The notes under the pieces: model-generated | Told to the model about the DNA's origin: nothing | What the model saw: the letters and a program-made list of their open reading frames with translations, nothing else | The model's database searches: none | Source: Methylomonas sp. | GTDB taxonomy: Bacteria; Pseudomonadota; Gammaproteobacteria; Methylococcales; Methylomonadaceae | Length of the DNA: 14,635 bases | NCBI GenBank assembly: GCA_026990815.1 | Contig: JALXCS010000257.1 | Span: forward strand, 1-14,635 | Direction of reading: 5' to 3' | Position numbers and translations under genes: made by a program | Part shown: positions 1-6,572 of the stretch, in pieces | How positions within the stretch are numbered: the first letter of the stretch is position 1 | Layout: the number at the start of each line of letters is the position of its first letter

Positions 1-30
1 CATGAGTTCCATTCGATAAAAAACGCCATA

Positions 31-390
31 ATGATATTAAATCACGACTTAGCCAAGCAATTTGCTCGAGAGTGGGTTTCATCCTGGAATTCTCATGATA
101 TCGGGAAAATTGTTTCTCATTATGCTGATGAAATTGTTCTTGTTTCCCCCGTTGCCAGAAATATTCTGGGTTATCCTGAAGTCCGGGGAATAACTGCAGT
201 AAAAAAATACTTTGAGAAAGGTCTGGATGTTTATCCTGATTTGAGATTTGAGTTACAGGATGTACTTTATGGTGATAGCAGTCTTGTTTTATGCTATGTC
301 AATCAGGCTGGTATTAAAGCGGGCGAATTTATGCAACTGGATTCTTCAGGGAAAGTCCTTAAAATGCATGCCCATTACTGTGGAGATTAA
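31..390 (+). CDS. SnoaL-like / NTF2-fold small protein
   Basis: This 119-aa protein looks like a single SnoaL-like (NTF2 superfamily) domain. The N-terminal helix contains an AREWVSSWNSHD stretch, followed by IVSHYADE and a strand beginning VLVSP; this helix-then-strand pattern (WN..D....HYADD....SP) is the usual opening of the family. The length (about 120 aa) is normal for a one-domain member. The fold is a cone-shaped barrel used either as an enzyme or as a small-ligand binder; nothing here fixes the substrate. No signal peptide is visible, so it is probably cytoplasmic. The ATG at 31 gives the expected N-terminus, but no Shine-Dalgarno is evident and the frame stays open to the window edge, so a longer N-terminus cannot be excluded. 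Its stop codon overlaps the start of the cupin gene, implying co-translation. The fold call is firm; the function is unknown. Confidence 0.75.
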   Translation: MILNHDLAKQFAREWVSSWNSHDIGKIVSHYADEIVLVSPVARNILGYPEVRGITAVKKYFEKGLDVYPDLRFELQDVLYGDSSLVLCYVNQAGIKAGEFMQLDSSGKVLKMHAHYCGD

Positions 391-869
391 TGATGGATTG
401 TCATAAGCTACTGCTTAAAGCTGAGGAAATCGAAAACATGCCCGGTGAGCGCCGTGTTCATTTTTTAAACCCTAATGCTGATCGTATCCGAAAAGCTATC
501 GGAGATGCTGTTGGTTTGAGCAAGATCGGTATTCATCTGGTTTATGTTGAGCCAGGCCGTGATTCGACTGAATATCACAAACATTATCAGGAAGAAGAAT
601 GTTTGTATGTTCTGTCAGGTAAAGGAAAGCTGATTATCGAAGGTCAATCGTTTGACTTTGAAAAAGGGGATTTTGTTGGATTTCCAGCCGATAGCGCAGC
701 GCATTCAGTGACTAATGAAGGAAAAGAAACCCTCATCTGCCTGGTGATGGGGCAACGATTGGATCAGGATGTCGCCGATTATCCCAATCAGGGGAAAAGG
801 TTGTACCGGAATAACGGCAAGTGGGATCTGGTTGATCTGGAATCTATTTCAGACCCGAAAAAACCATAA
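390..869 (+). CDS. cupin domain protein
   Basis: This 159-aa single-domain cupin has both conserved motifs. Motif 1 spans roughly residues 56-77 with metal-ligand candidates H63, H65 and E69 or E70 (HKHYQEEE) and the closing G77. Motif 2 spans roughly 93-109, with GDFVGFPAD leading to H105 and N109. All of the usual metal ligands are therefore present, so a metal-binding beta-barrel is likely. The substrate is unknown; relatives of this type are mostly annotated only as cupin-domain proteins. There is no signal peptide. The gene overlaps the preceding stop (TAATGATG): either ATG 390 or ATG 393 may be used. A GGAG at 382-385 sits 4 nt from the first and 7 nt from the second, so 393 is slightly favoured. 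It is probably co-transcribed with the upstream SnoaL-like gene and the downstream exporter, which suggests small-molecule modification plus export, but that is inference. Confidence 0.85.
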   Translation: MMDCHKLLLKAEEIENMPGERRVHFLNPNADRIRKAIGDAVGLSKIGIHLVYVEPGRDSTEYHKHYQEEECLYVLSGKGKLIIEGQSFDFEKGDFVGFPADSAAHSVTNEGKETLICLVMGQRLDQDVADYPNQGKRLYRNNGKWDLVDLESISDPKKP

Positions 870-883
870 CTATGAATTGATGG

Positions 884-1513
884 ATGAATTTTCTTGATTC
901 GATTTCACTGTTTGTTATTCTTGCAGCATTGGCAAGTCTGCCGAGCGCCAGTGTAGCGTTGGTAGTAAGCCGTTCCGCCTTATTGGGTTTTCAAAATGGT
1001 ATAGCTGTCTCAGTTGGCATCGTATTAGGGGATCTGGTGTTAATGACTTTGGCGATGGTTGGTCTGTCAGCGGCAGTAGTCGCTTTAGGCGATTTATTCA
1101 GAGTTTTGCGTATCTTTGCAGGCGGCTATTTAATATGGCTTGCTTGTTCAATATTGCTGAATAAAACAGCCAGTTCAATAACCCCAAAAACAGGAGCTGG
1201 TAGGAGAAGTCTTGCCGCCAGTTTTGTTGCCGGATTTTCTCTGACCTTGAGTGATATCAAAGCCATCTTATTTTATTTGAGCTTGTTGCCGGCTTTTCTT
1301 GATTTGACCAGGCTTGGCCGTTCTGATATTGCCCTGGTTTTTTCCATGACCATCATTTCGGTCGGAAGCGTGAAAATAATTTACGCCTATTTTGCAGAAA
1401 AATTGATCAATTATTCCGGAACAATGGGATTGAATGGATGGGTTAAAAATGTAGTCGGCGCAATGATGATGGGAATCGGACTTTACTTGCTTATCAATAT
1501 TTTCACTGAATAG
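884..1513 (+). CDS. LysE/RhtB-family exporter (divergent)
   Basis: This 209-aa hydrophobic protein has about six membrane segments, the length and topology of LysE/RhtB amino-acid exporters. The region GFQNGIAVSVGIVLGD (residues 35-50) matches the family's GxxxGxxxxxGxxxGD-like block. An interior helix contains KAILFYLSLLPAF (from K126), which corresponds to the NPK-A-LFF block of the family. Two signature positions differ: the family's N-terminal PGP is PSA here (residues 20-22), and the NPK motif reads S-D-I-K (123-126). It lies 14 nt after the cupin stop with no strong Shine-Dalgarno; an out-of-frame ATG at 872 hits a stop immediately, so ATG 884 is the best start. It acts in the inner membrane and probably exports an amino acid or a similar small metabolite driven by the proton gradient. 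The substrate cannot be named. Confidence 0.75.
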   Translation: MNFLDSISLFVILAALASLPSASVALVVSRSALLGFQNGIAVSVGIVLGDLVLMTLAMVGLSAAVVALGDLFRVLRIFAGGYLIWLACSILLNKTASSITPKTGAGRRSLAASFVAGFSLTLSDIKAILFYLSLLPAFLDLTRLGRSDIALVFSMTIISVGSVKIIYAYFAEKLINYSGTMGLNGWVKNVVGAMMMGIGLYLLINIFTE

Positions 1514-1596
1514 AGTTTTTTTCGCAGAGCTGACTCTGGATTTTAGACTACCGTGGATTTAGATCGGTTGCTAATAAGAAAAAAAGCTTTTATAGG

Positions 1597-1632
1597 AGAG
1601 TGAAAAAATCCGGGTGATTCACTCTTATTTTG
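1597..1632. terminator. hairpin between converging genes, possible bidirectional terminator
   Basis: A perfect 8-bp inverted repeat, AGAGTGAA at 1597-1604 and TTCACTCT at 1618-1625, encloses a 13-nt loop. On the + strand it is followed by TATTTTG, a weak U-tract. On the - strand a run of seven T lies about a dozen bases beyond the stem. It sits between the convergent exporter gene and greB, with its right arm touching the greB stop codon. It probably terminates one or both transcripts; the T-tract spacing makes it a moderate rather than a textbook terminator. Confidence 0.5.
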
Positions 1633-2098
1633 TATAGAAAATATTAGTGATAAACCAAGTTTTTTTGCCCTCCGGAAGGTTTAATATCACCTCATCATCT
1701 ACTTGTTTTTTTAAACAGGCACGAGCCATTGGTGAATCAGTCGATATATAATCTTTTCTACCGTATATTTCTTCAGGACCCACTATTCTAAATTTCAGTG
1801 TATTTTCTTGGTCATCTTCTAACTCTACCCAAGCGCCAAAAAATACTTTCCCCTCTTGATCTGGATGATAATCAACAATCTGAACCTGGTCTAAAACTTT
1901 CCTTAAAAAATGTACCCTCCGGTCAATTTCTCTTAGTCTACGCTTATTGTATTGGTAGTCTGCATTTTCAGAGCGATCCCCAAGGCTCGCTGCCCAAGAA
2001 ACAATCTTGGTAACGGCGGGGCGTTCTTTTCGCCACAGATGATCAAGTTCTAGTTGCAGTTTTTGAAACCCTTCTCTTGTTATATATTTTTTTTTCAT
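1625..2098 (-). CDS. greB: transcription elongation factor GreB
   Basis: This 157-aa protein is a full-length GreB. The N-terminal antiparallel coiled coil (about residues 8-75) holds the tip loop LGDRSENADY with the acidic pair D41 and E44, which reaches through the RNA polymerase secondary channel and coordinates the second catalytic Mg2+ for transcript cleavage in backtracked complexes. The C-terminal FKBP-like domain (about 80-157) contains KVFFGAWVE, FRIVG.EEI.GRKDYIS and DSPMARACLKK. The WAASLGDRSENADYQYNK block and the 157-aa length mark GreB rather than GreA. It stands alone on the - strand, convergent with the exporter gene. No strong Shine-Dalgarno precedes the ATG. The 5' flank contains a short palindrome at 2212-2228, but I see no convincing -35/-10 pair for it. 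Confidence 0.97.
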   Translation of the reverse strand: MKKKYITREGFQKLQLELDHLWRKERPAVTKIVSWAASLGDRSENADYQYNKRRLREIDRRVHFLRKVLDQVQIVDYHPDQEGKVFFGAWVELEDDQENTLKFRIVGPEEIYGRKDYISTDSPMARACLKKQVDDEVILNLPEGKKTWFITNIFYTK

Positions 2099-2211
2099 TT
2101 CAAAGATGTTTCAGGACTTGGTGAGTTAAGAAGGCAAGTCAGTTGTTAAATTTATTTCGGTTTCTTAACCCTTTCCAGTTCATACTCGAGATTGAAAAAA
2201 TATCTGCAAAC

Positions 2212-2228
2212 ACAATTTTTGAAATTGT
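2212..2228. promoter_or_regulatory. short palindrome between divergent genes
   Basis: ACAATTT at 2212-2218 and AAATTGT at 2222-2228 form a perfect 7-bp inverted repeat with a 3-nt centre. On the + strand it overlaps TTGTCA (2225-2230), a possible -35 box, with TATATT at 2251-2256 (spacing 20, longer than ideal). It could be an operator or simply a chance AT-rich palindrome. Confidence 0.25.
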
Positions 2229-2270
2229 CATGTGTTTTTTATGAACTGTTTATATTGGAGAGTACATATT

Positions 2271-2330
2271 ATGAATCTTATTCTGATTTTATCACTCAAT
2301 TTTTCTTACTTCCAAGGCCGCTTTGATTAA
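2271..2330 (+). CDS. possible 19-codon mini-ORF with Shine-Dalgarno
   Basis: An ATG at 2271 opens 19 codons ending in TAA, encoding a hydrophobic N-terminal half (MNLILILSLNFSYF) followed by QGRFD. A GGAGAG at 2257-2262 lies 8 nt upstream, an optimal ribosome-binding spacing, and promoter-like boxes precede it. It is too short for coding statistics to help. It might be a leader peptide or small membrane peptide, or a chance ORF in AT-rich DNA. The inverted repeat at 2294-2339 overlaps its end. No homologue is recognised. Confidence 0.2.
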   Translation: MNLILILSLNFSYFQGRFD

Positions 2331-2343
2331 TAATTGAGTTGCC

Positions 2344-2514
2344 TTAAACCTGAATTCGTGACTTCACTACGGCACAGGGCGCAAGCTCTTGGCTTCACAA
2401 CGGTTAAAAATACCCGCTTAAAGTTAAAGGTGAAGCTAAGATTTTTTAAAAGCCACTGTGAAATCAATTTCTTGCCCTTTGTTATCCGCATTGAAATCAC
2501 GGATTCAGGTTAAA
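2344..2514. mobile_element. MITE-like element with 23-bp imperfect terminal inverted repeats
   Basis: The left end (2344-2366, beginning TTAAACCTGAATTCGTGA) and the right end (2492-2514, ending GGATTCAGGTTAAA) are inverted repeats matching at 20 of 23 positions. The similarity continues inward more loosely: CAGGGCGCAAG (from 2376) mirrors CTTGCCCTTTG (from 2471), and CTTGGCTTCAC (2388-2398) mirrors GTGAAGCTAAG (2430-2440, 10 of 11). The whole unit of about 171 bp is therefore a long imperfect palindrome without coding capacity, as in miniature inverted-repeat transposable elements. I could not identify a clean target-site duplication: the immediate flanks are TTA/TTAA-like on both sides but not identical. 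The parent transposon is not recognised. Confidence 0.6.
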
Positions 2515-2521
2515 GTGAGGT

Positions 2522-2588
2522 TATAATATCGCTTCCGCAGAAGAATTACGCGAAATTGACAGACGATACATGACATTTCATTCATACT
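2522..2588 (+). promoter_or_regulatory. promoter-like hexamers upstream of the Lon-like gene
   Basis: A perfect TATAAT lies at 2522-2527, just outside the right end of the MITE-like element, but no good -35 stands 16-18 nt upstream. Separately, a perfect TTGACA lies at 2556-2561, with only weak -10 candidates downstream (TTCATA at 2581-2586, CATACT at 2583-2588, spacing 19-21). Either could be a start for the protease gene at 2610; neither is a complete consensus promoter. I see no sigma-32 heat-shock pattern. Confidence 0.3.
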
Positions 2589-2609
2589 CTTTAATTTTAT
2601 TAACTCATT

Positions 2610-5018
2610 TTGACTGATATACAAAAACTTCCAAGCGAAGCGCTCAAATTAAAAGCCAATCTGGAAAATCTGAATATTTCTCCATCGGTATTGAAAAAAA
2701 ATCAGTATATCCTTGGCCAAACCCGAGCGCAGTCGGCGCTTGAATTTGGCGTGGCCATGCATAATCCCGGTTACAATGTTTTTGTTATGGGGGAACCGGA
2801 GACCGGTCGGTTGTCCATGGTGACTTCCCATCTTGATTTGCGCGCCTGCACTCAGGAAACGCCGCCTTCCTATGCTTATGTTGATAATTTTGAAAATTCC
2901 AGAGAACCTTGGGTTATTGCTTTTCCTCCCGGTGTCGCGCAACAATTTTGCAAGGATATTGAAACGCTGATTGATAATTTATTGGCAACTTTTCCGGCAA
3001 TCTTTGAAAGCCCAACCTATCAGCAAAAAAAAACTTCAATCGAATTAAGTTTTAACCAGCGATACAACAAGGCGCTGGAAATCGTTGAAAATAAGGCGCG
3101 GTCGATGAATGTCGCGTTGTTTCGGGAAAGTGATACGGTTTCTTTTGCGCCATTACGTGACAATAAAATCCTGAATGAGGAAGAATTTAATCAGCTTCCT
3201 CAGAAACAGCGTGAACAATACAATCAGCATGTTCAGGAACTGGAAGAATTTTTGGCGGAAACTCTGTCAGAATTACCGCAGTGGCGGCGTGAAATGGTGG
3301 ATAAAATCCAGCAACTCGACAGCATCACCATCCGCCAGGCGATTAACCCGCTTTTCAAGGAACTCAATGAAAAATACAGCCACATTGACGATGCTGTTAC
3401 TTATCTGGCTGAAATAAAAAAAGATTTGCGCCATACCTTGATTGATCTTTTGGCACAGCCACAAATTTTGGAGGCTTCCGATACCCGAAAACGGAAAATG
3501 CTGCTCGATCAGTATTTGCCCAATATTCTGGTGGATTACCCGGATGAAAGTGGCGCGCCGGTGATTTACGAGTCTCATCCCGTTTATTCCAATTTATTTG
3601 GACGGATCGAATACGTCAGTGAGCAAGGTACGCTAGTTACAAATTATCGCCAAATTCGCAGTGGCGCTTTGCATCGGGCAAATGGCGGGTATTTAATTCT
3701 GGATGCCGAAAAATTGTTGACGTACCCTTATGTTTGGGAAGGTTTAAAGCGAGCCTTGCAATCCGAACGGATCGAAATTGAGTCTCCCTATTCGGAATTA
3801 GGCATTAACCCGGTCTCATTAAAACCCGAAGTGGTACCATTAAACATCAAGATTATTCTGGTTGGGCCTCGGGAAATTTACTATTTGTTACAGGAGATGG
3901 ATAGTGAATTTAATGAGATGTTCCGTATCCTTTCAGATTTTGATAACCATATCCCACGCACCGATGAAATGATGCAGCAATTCGCTGCATTAATGTTGAG
4001 GCAGGCAAAAGATGCAGGCGCCAAACCTTTAACAACAAGCGCAATTGAGTGTTTGATCGAGCATAGTTCGCGGTTGGCAGAAAATCAACATCGTTTGTCA
4101 GCCCGGATTAATGATTCGTTGGAAATTATTGGTGAAGCAGAATATCTGCGAAGCCAAATGCAAAGTGAACTGATTGATCATCAACATATTGAGCAGGCAT
4201 TGGCTTTAAGAGAAGAGCGAAATGGTCGAATTTCAATCGCTGTTCTCGAGGAAATGCTCGATAACACGATTTTGATTGATACTTCAGACGAAGCTATCGG
4301 AAAGATCAATGGTTTGACGGTGATGGAAGTAGGCGGGAGCAGTTTTGGCGCGCCCGCTCGCATTACAACGACGGTTTATCCCGGTTCCAGAGGCATTGTC
4401 GATATTGAGCGGGAGGCGGAATTAGGGCAATCCATTCACTCCAAAGGGGTTTTAATTTTAACGGGCTATCTTGGTCATTGTTATGCCCAGCATTTCCCTC
4501 TGGCTATTTCGGCCAGCATTGCGATTGAACAATCCTATGGTCATATTGATGGTGATAGCGCCTCGTTAGCTGAATTGTGTTGCCTGATTTCGGCATTAAC
4601 CCGGACACCTATCAAGCAATCTTTTGCCATAACCGGATCAATCAACCAATACGGTGAAGTCCAGGCTGTCGGCGGTGTTAATGAAAAAATCGAAGGGTTT
4701 TTCAGGCTTTGTCAGGCAAGAGGTTTGGATGGTAATCATGCAGTGATTATTCCTGCAGCGAATAAACGTAATTTGATGCTCAAACAGGAAGTCATCGATG
4801 CTGTTGGAAATAATCTGTTCGCAGTTTTTACTGTGACCAGTGTTGATGAAACACTGGAGTTACTTACCGGCCAGCCTGCCGGAAAAATCGATGATCAGGG
4901 AAATTTTCTAGAAGGAAGTATCAACTATAAGGCCATTTCCCGCTTAAAAGAGATTTCCGAATTAACTTCAGACAAAGATGATGAGGAAGATGAGGAGAAA
5001 AAAGAGCATGGTGTATGA
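2610..5018 (+). CDS. Lon-like (S16) protease, AAA_32/LonB-type, with degenerate Walker A
   Basis: This 802-aa protein belongs to the Lon-related protease group with an AAA_32-type N-terminal half and a Lon_C proteolytic half. The C-terminal domain has the catalytic Ser in GDSAS (S650) and Lys in GGVNEK (K693); the 43-residue spacing equals that of E. coli Lon. The N-terminal half includes a P-loop position reading GEPETGR (61-67), where canonical GxPGTGK(S/T) lacks its second Gly and Lys, a Walker B-like GGYLILDAEKLL (D365), and a long helical insertion (about 110-290). The tail is acidic (SDKDDEEDEEKK). There is no signal peptide, so it is cytoplasmic, probably degrading damaged or unfolded proteins. 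The start is TTG: an in-frame TAA at 2601 leaves almost no room upstream, and the family's LPSEAL opening follows immediately. No Shine-Dalgarno is visible. It appears monocistronic. Whether ATP hydrolysis survives is uncertain. Confidence 0.9.
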   Translation: MTDIQKLPSEALKLKANLENLNISPSVLKKNQYILGQTRAQSALEFGVAMHNPGYNVFVMGEPETGRLSMVTSHLDLRACTQETPPSYAYVDNFENSREPWVIAFPPGVAQQFCKDIETLIDNLLATFPAIFESPTYQQKKTSIELSFNQRYNKALEIVENKARSMNVALFRESDTVSFAPLRDNKILNEEEFNQLPQKQREQYNQHVQELEEFLAETLSELPQWRREMVDKIQQLDSITIRQAINPLFKELNEKYSHIDDAVTYLAEIKKDLRHTLIDLLAQPQILEASDTRKRKMLLDQYLPNILVDYPDESGAPVIYESHPVYSNLFGRIEYVSEQGTLVTNYRQIRSGALHRANGGYLILDAEKLLTYPYVWEGLKRALQSERIEIESPYSELGINPVSLKPEVVPLNIKIILVGPREIYYLLQEMDSEFNEMFRILSDFDNHIPRTDEMMQQFAALMLRQAKDAGAKPLTTSAIECLIEHSSRLAENQHRLSARINDSLEIIGEAEYLRSQMQSELIDHQHIEQALALREERNGRISIAVLEEMLDNTILIDTSDEAIGKINGLTVMEVGGSSFGAPARITTTVYPGSRGIVDIEREAELGQSIHSKGVLILTGYLGHCYAQHFPLAISASIAIEQSYGHIDGDSASLAELCCLISALTRTPIKQSFAITGSINQYGEVQAVGGVNEKIEGFFRLCQARGLDGNHAVIIPAANKRNLMLKQEVIDAVGNNLFAVFTVTSVDETLELLTGQPAGKIDDQGNFLEGSINYKAISRLKEISELTSDKDDEEDEEKKEHGV

Positions 5019-5042
5019 TTTTAGGACCATTAACATGCAATT

Positions 5043-5085
5043 CTAAGCAAGTTGCCCATAAAGTTCTGCTGCTTAGTCATTTTTT
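5043..5085 (+). terminator. rho-independent terminator candidate after the Lon-like gene
   Basis: CTAAGCA (5043-5049) and TGCTTAG (5070-5076) form a perfect 7-bp stem around a 20-nt loop, followed by TCATTTTTT. It starts 24 nt after the protease stop. The long loop makes it less than ideal, but the stem plus T-run fits termination of the protease transcript. Confidence 0.5.
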
Positions 5086-5130
5086 GCTATCCCTCTGTTT
5101 TTTTACAAGGTAGTATTTGCGCATTAAAAG

Positions 5131-5226
5131 TAATACCTATCCCAATATGTTTCCTTAAATCCTTCTCCTGATGGAGAAGGTTTGGATGCCGAGAGTGTAT
5201 AAAGTTACTTATTGGGATTGGTATAA
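5131..5226. repeat. ~96-bp inverted-repeat element (MITE-like)
   Basis: The left arm at 5131-5147 (TAATACCTATCCCAATA) and right arm at 5210-5226 (TATTGGGATTGGTATAA) are inverted repeats matching at 15 of 17 positions. Between them lies a perfect 8-bp hairpin, CCTTCTCC (5161-5168) and GGAGAAGG (5173-5180) with a TGAT loop. If the core runs from TACC (5134) to GGTA (5223), it is bounded by TAA on both sides, a possible 3-bp target duplication. It has no coding capacity. The right arm contains the -10 box of the next operon. Confidence 0.55.
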
Positions 5227-5227
5227 T
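5219..5227 (+). promoter_or_regulatory. perfect extended -10 promoter for the transporter pair
   Basis: TGGTATAAT at 5219-5227 is an exact TGnTATAAT extended -10 motif, which does not need a strong -35; none is obvious. Transcription would begin near 5234, leaving a leader of about 16 nt before the ATG at 5250. Most of the motif is inside the right arm of the inverted-repeat element, so the element appears to provide this promoter. Confidence 0.55.
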
Positions 5228-5249
5228 CATTCAGCCTCCGGGAGGGTTT

Positions 5250-6548
5250 ATGAAAGAAAAAATGACCATAACAACAAAAATTCTGATTGGCATGTTGCTT
5301 GGGCTGGTATTAGGCAGCTTGCTGAATGCTCTTGCCTCCGAAGTTGATTTTGCTCAAACCTATCTGGTTAATGGCTTGTTTCATGTGGTAGGCAAGATGT
5401 TCATCAATGCCTTGAAAATGCTGGTGGTGCCTTTGGTGACATTTTCCCTGATCTGTGGCGTCTGTGGTATTGGTGATGTGGGTATGTTGGGGCGGGTTGG
5501 TCTTAAGGCATTCATGTTTTATATGCTGACTACAGCAATGGCAATTAGCCTTGCATTGGTTGTTGCTATATTGGTTGGGCCTGGCAAGAATGATTCGGTT
5601 CCTACAATTGAAAATACCGGGTTTACCGCAAAAGAAGCACCGCCTTTGACCGATGTCATTATCAATATCATACCCAGTAATCCTGTTCAGGCATTTGCCA
5701 ATGGCGACATGTTGCAAATAATATTTTTTGTTATTTTATTTGCCATTGCCATGTTGATGGCGGGTGACGCTGGCAAGAATTTGGCCCAGGGTGCTGAAAA
5801 AATGAATGAAGTGATGATGAAAGTTGTCACGTTGGTAATGGATTTTGCGCCCATCGGGGTTTTTTGTTTAATGGCTAAAACTTTTTCAGAACAGGGTATA
5901 GGTCTGATTATGCCGATGATTGGGTATTTTTCTGTAGTTGTGGGCTGTTTGATCCTCCATGCATTTGGGACTTTGACTGCGTTGTTAGTTGCGATGACTC
6001 GTTCAAATCCTTTCATGTTTATGAAAAAAATGCGCCCTGCTCAAATATTTGCATTTAGTACGGCCAGTTCCAATGCCACCATTCCTGTAACACTGCAAGC
6101 CGTGGAAAAACGGATGGGAGTGCATAATTCCATCGCCTCTTTTACCATTCCCTTTGGCGCCACTATTAATATGGATGGCACGGCGATAATGCAAGGAGTT
6201 GCGACTGTTTTTATTGCCAATGTTTATGGTATTGATCTGAATTTAAGTCAGTACTTGACCATTATTGGTATGTCAGTTTTGGCATCGATAGGTACTGCTG
6301 GCGTGCCGGGTGTGGGGCTGATTATGTTGGCAATGGTATTTAATCAGGTTGGTTTGCCTGTTGAAGGAATCGGTTTAATACTGGGTGTTGATCGATTACT
6401 GGATATGGTGCGGACAGCAGTCAATGTGACGGGTGATGCTGCAGTCACCTGTATCGTAGCGCATGGTGAAGGCGAGATTGACTGGAAGGTTTTTAATGAT
6501 CCGGAAGCGGGCGTAATTACCGAAGTGGCTTTGCCGCATAAGGGTTAA
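5250..6548 (+). CDS. dicarboxylate/amino acid:cation symporter (SLC1/GltP type), probably Glu/Asp
   Basis: This 432-aa inner-membrane protein carries all hallmarks of the SLC1-like DAACS family. These are the serine-rich HP1 tip AFSTASSNATIP (268-279), the NMDGTA motif of TM7 (307-312), the HP2 segment GTAGVPGVG, and TM8 DRLLDMVRTAVNVTGD (381-396). By alignment with GltPh, D385, R388, T389, N392 and D396 match the residues that hold the substrate amino group, the side-chain carboxylate and Na+. A retained Asp at 385, where E. coli DctA has Ser, favours an acidic amino acid over a C4-dicarboxylate. The coupling ion (Na+ or H+) cannot be read. The ATG at 5250 follows GGAGG (5241-5245) with a 4-nt gap; that Shine-Dalgarno lies inside the small palindrome CCTCCGGGAGG. 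It is probably co-transcribed with the next gene, 24 nt downstream. Confidence 0.93.
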   Translation: MKEKMTITTKILIGMLLGLVLGSLLNALASEVDFAQTYLVNGLFHVVGKMFINALKMLVVPLVTFSLICGVCGIGDVGMLGRVGLKAFMFYMLTTAMAISLALVVAILVGPGKNDSVPTIENTGFTAKEAPPLTDVIINIIPSNPVQAFANGDMLQIIFFVILFAIAMLMAGDAGKNLAQGAEKMNEVMMKVVTLVMDFAPIGVFCLMAKTFSEQGIGLIMPMIGYFSVVVGCLILHAFGTLTALLVAMTRSNPFMFMKKMRPAQIFAFSTASSNATIPVTLQAVEKRMGVHNSIASFTIPFGATINMDGTAIMQGVATVFIANVYGIDLNLSQYLTIIGMSVLASIGTAGVPGVGLIMLAMVFNQVGLPVEGIGLILGVDRLLDMVRTAVNVTGDAAVTCIVAHGEGEIDWKVFNDPEAGVITEVALPHKG

Positions 6549-6572
6549 GAAAAGATAGCGAGAATTGAAAAG

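Larger units (their letters stand above)
2099..2609. other. 511-bp intergenic region between greB and the Lon-like gene
   Basis: The two genes diverge from this gap. From left to right it holds: AT-rich greB upstream sequence, a 7-bp palindrome with 3-nt loop (2212-2228), a possible mini-ORF with Shine-Dalgarno (2271-2330), a perfect 8-bp inverted repeat ACTCAATT/AATTGAGT (2294-2301 and 2332-2339), a MITE-like element (2344-2514), and promoter-like hexamers before the TTG start of the Lon-like gene. I see no tRNA and no longer ORF. Confidence 0.6.

Noticed and set aside
2..19. Short open frame starting with ATG at position 2
   Set aside because: It ends after five codons and nothing upstream is visible; it could be the tail of a gene or chance.
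1582..1591. AAAAGCTTTT palindrome as an operator
   Set aside because: A 10-bp AT-rich palindrome between converging genes is likely chance or part of the terminator T-tract on the - strand.
5310..6194. Three - strand open frames opposite the amino-acid symporter
   Set aside because: The + strand protein has all SLC1 motifs; the antisense frames have His/Asn-rich, unconserved composition typical of shadows.
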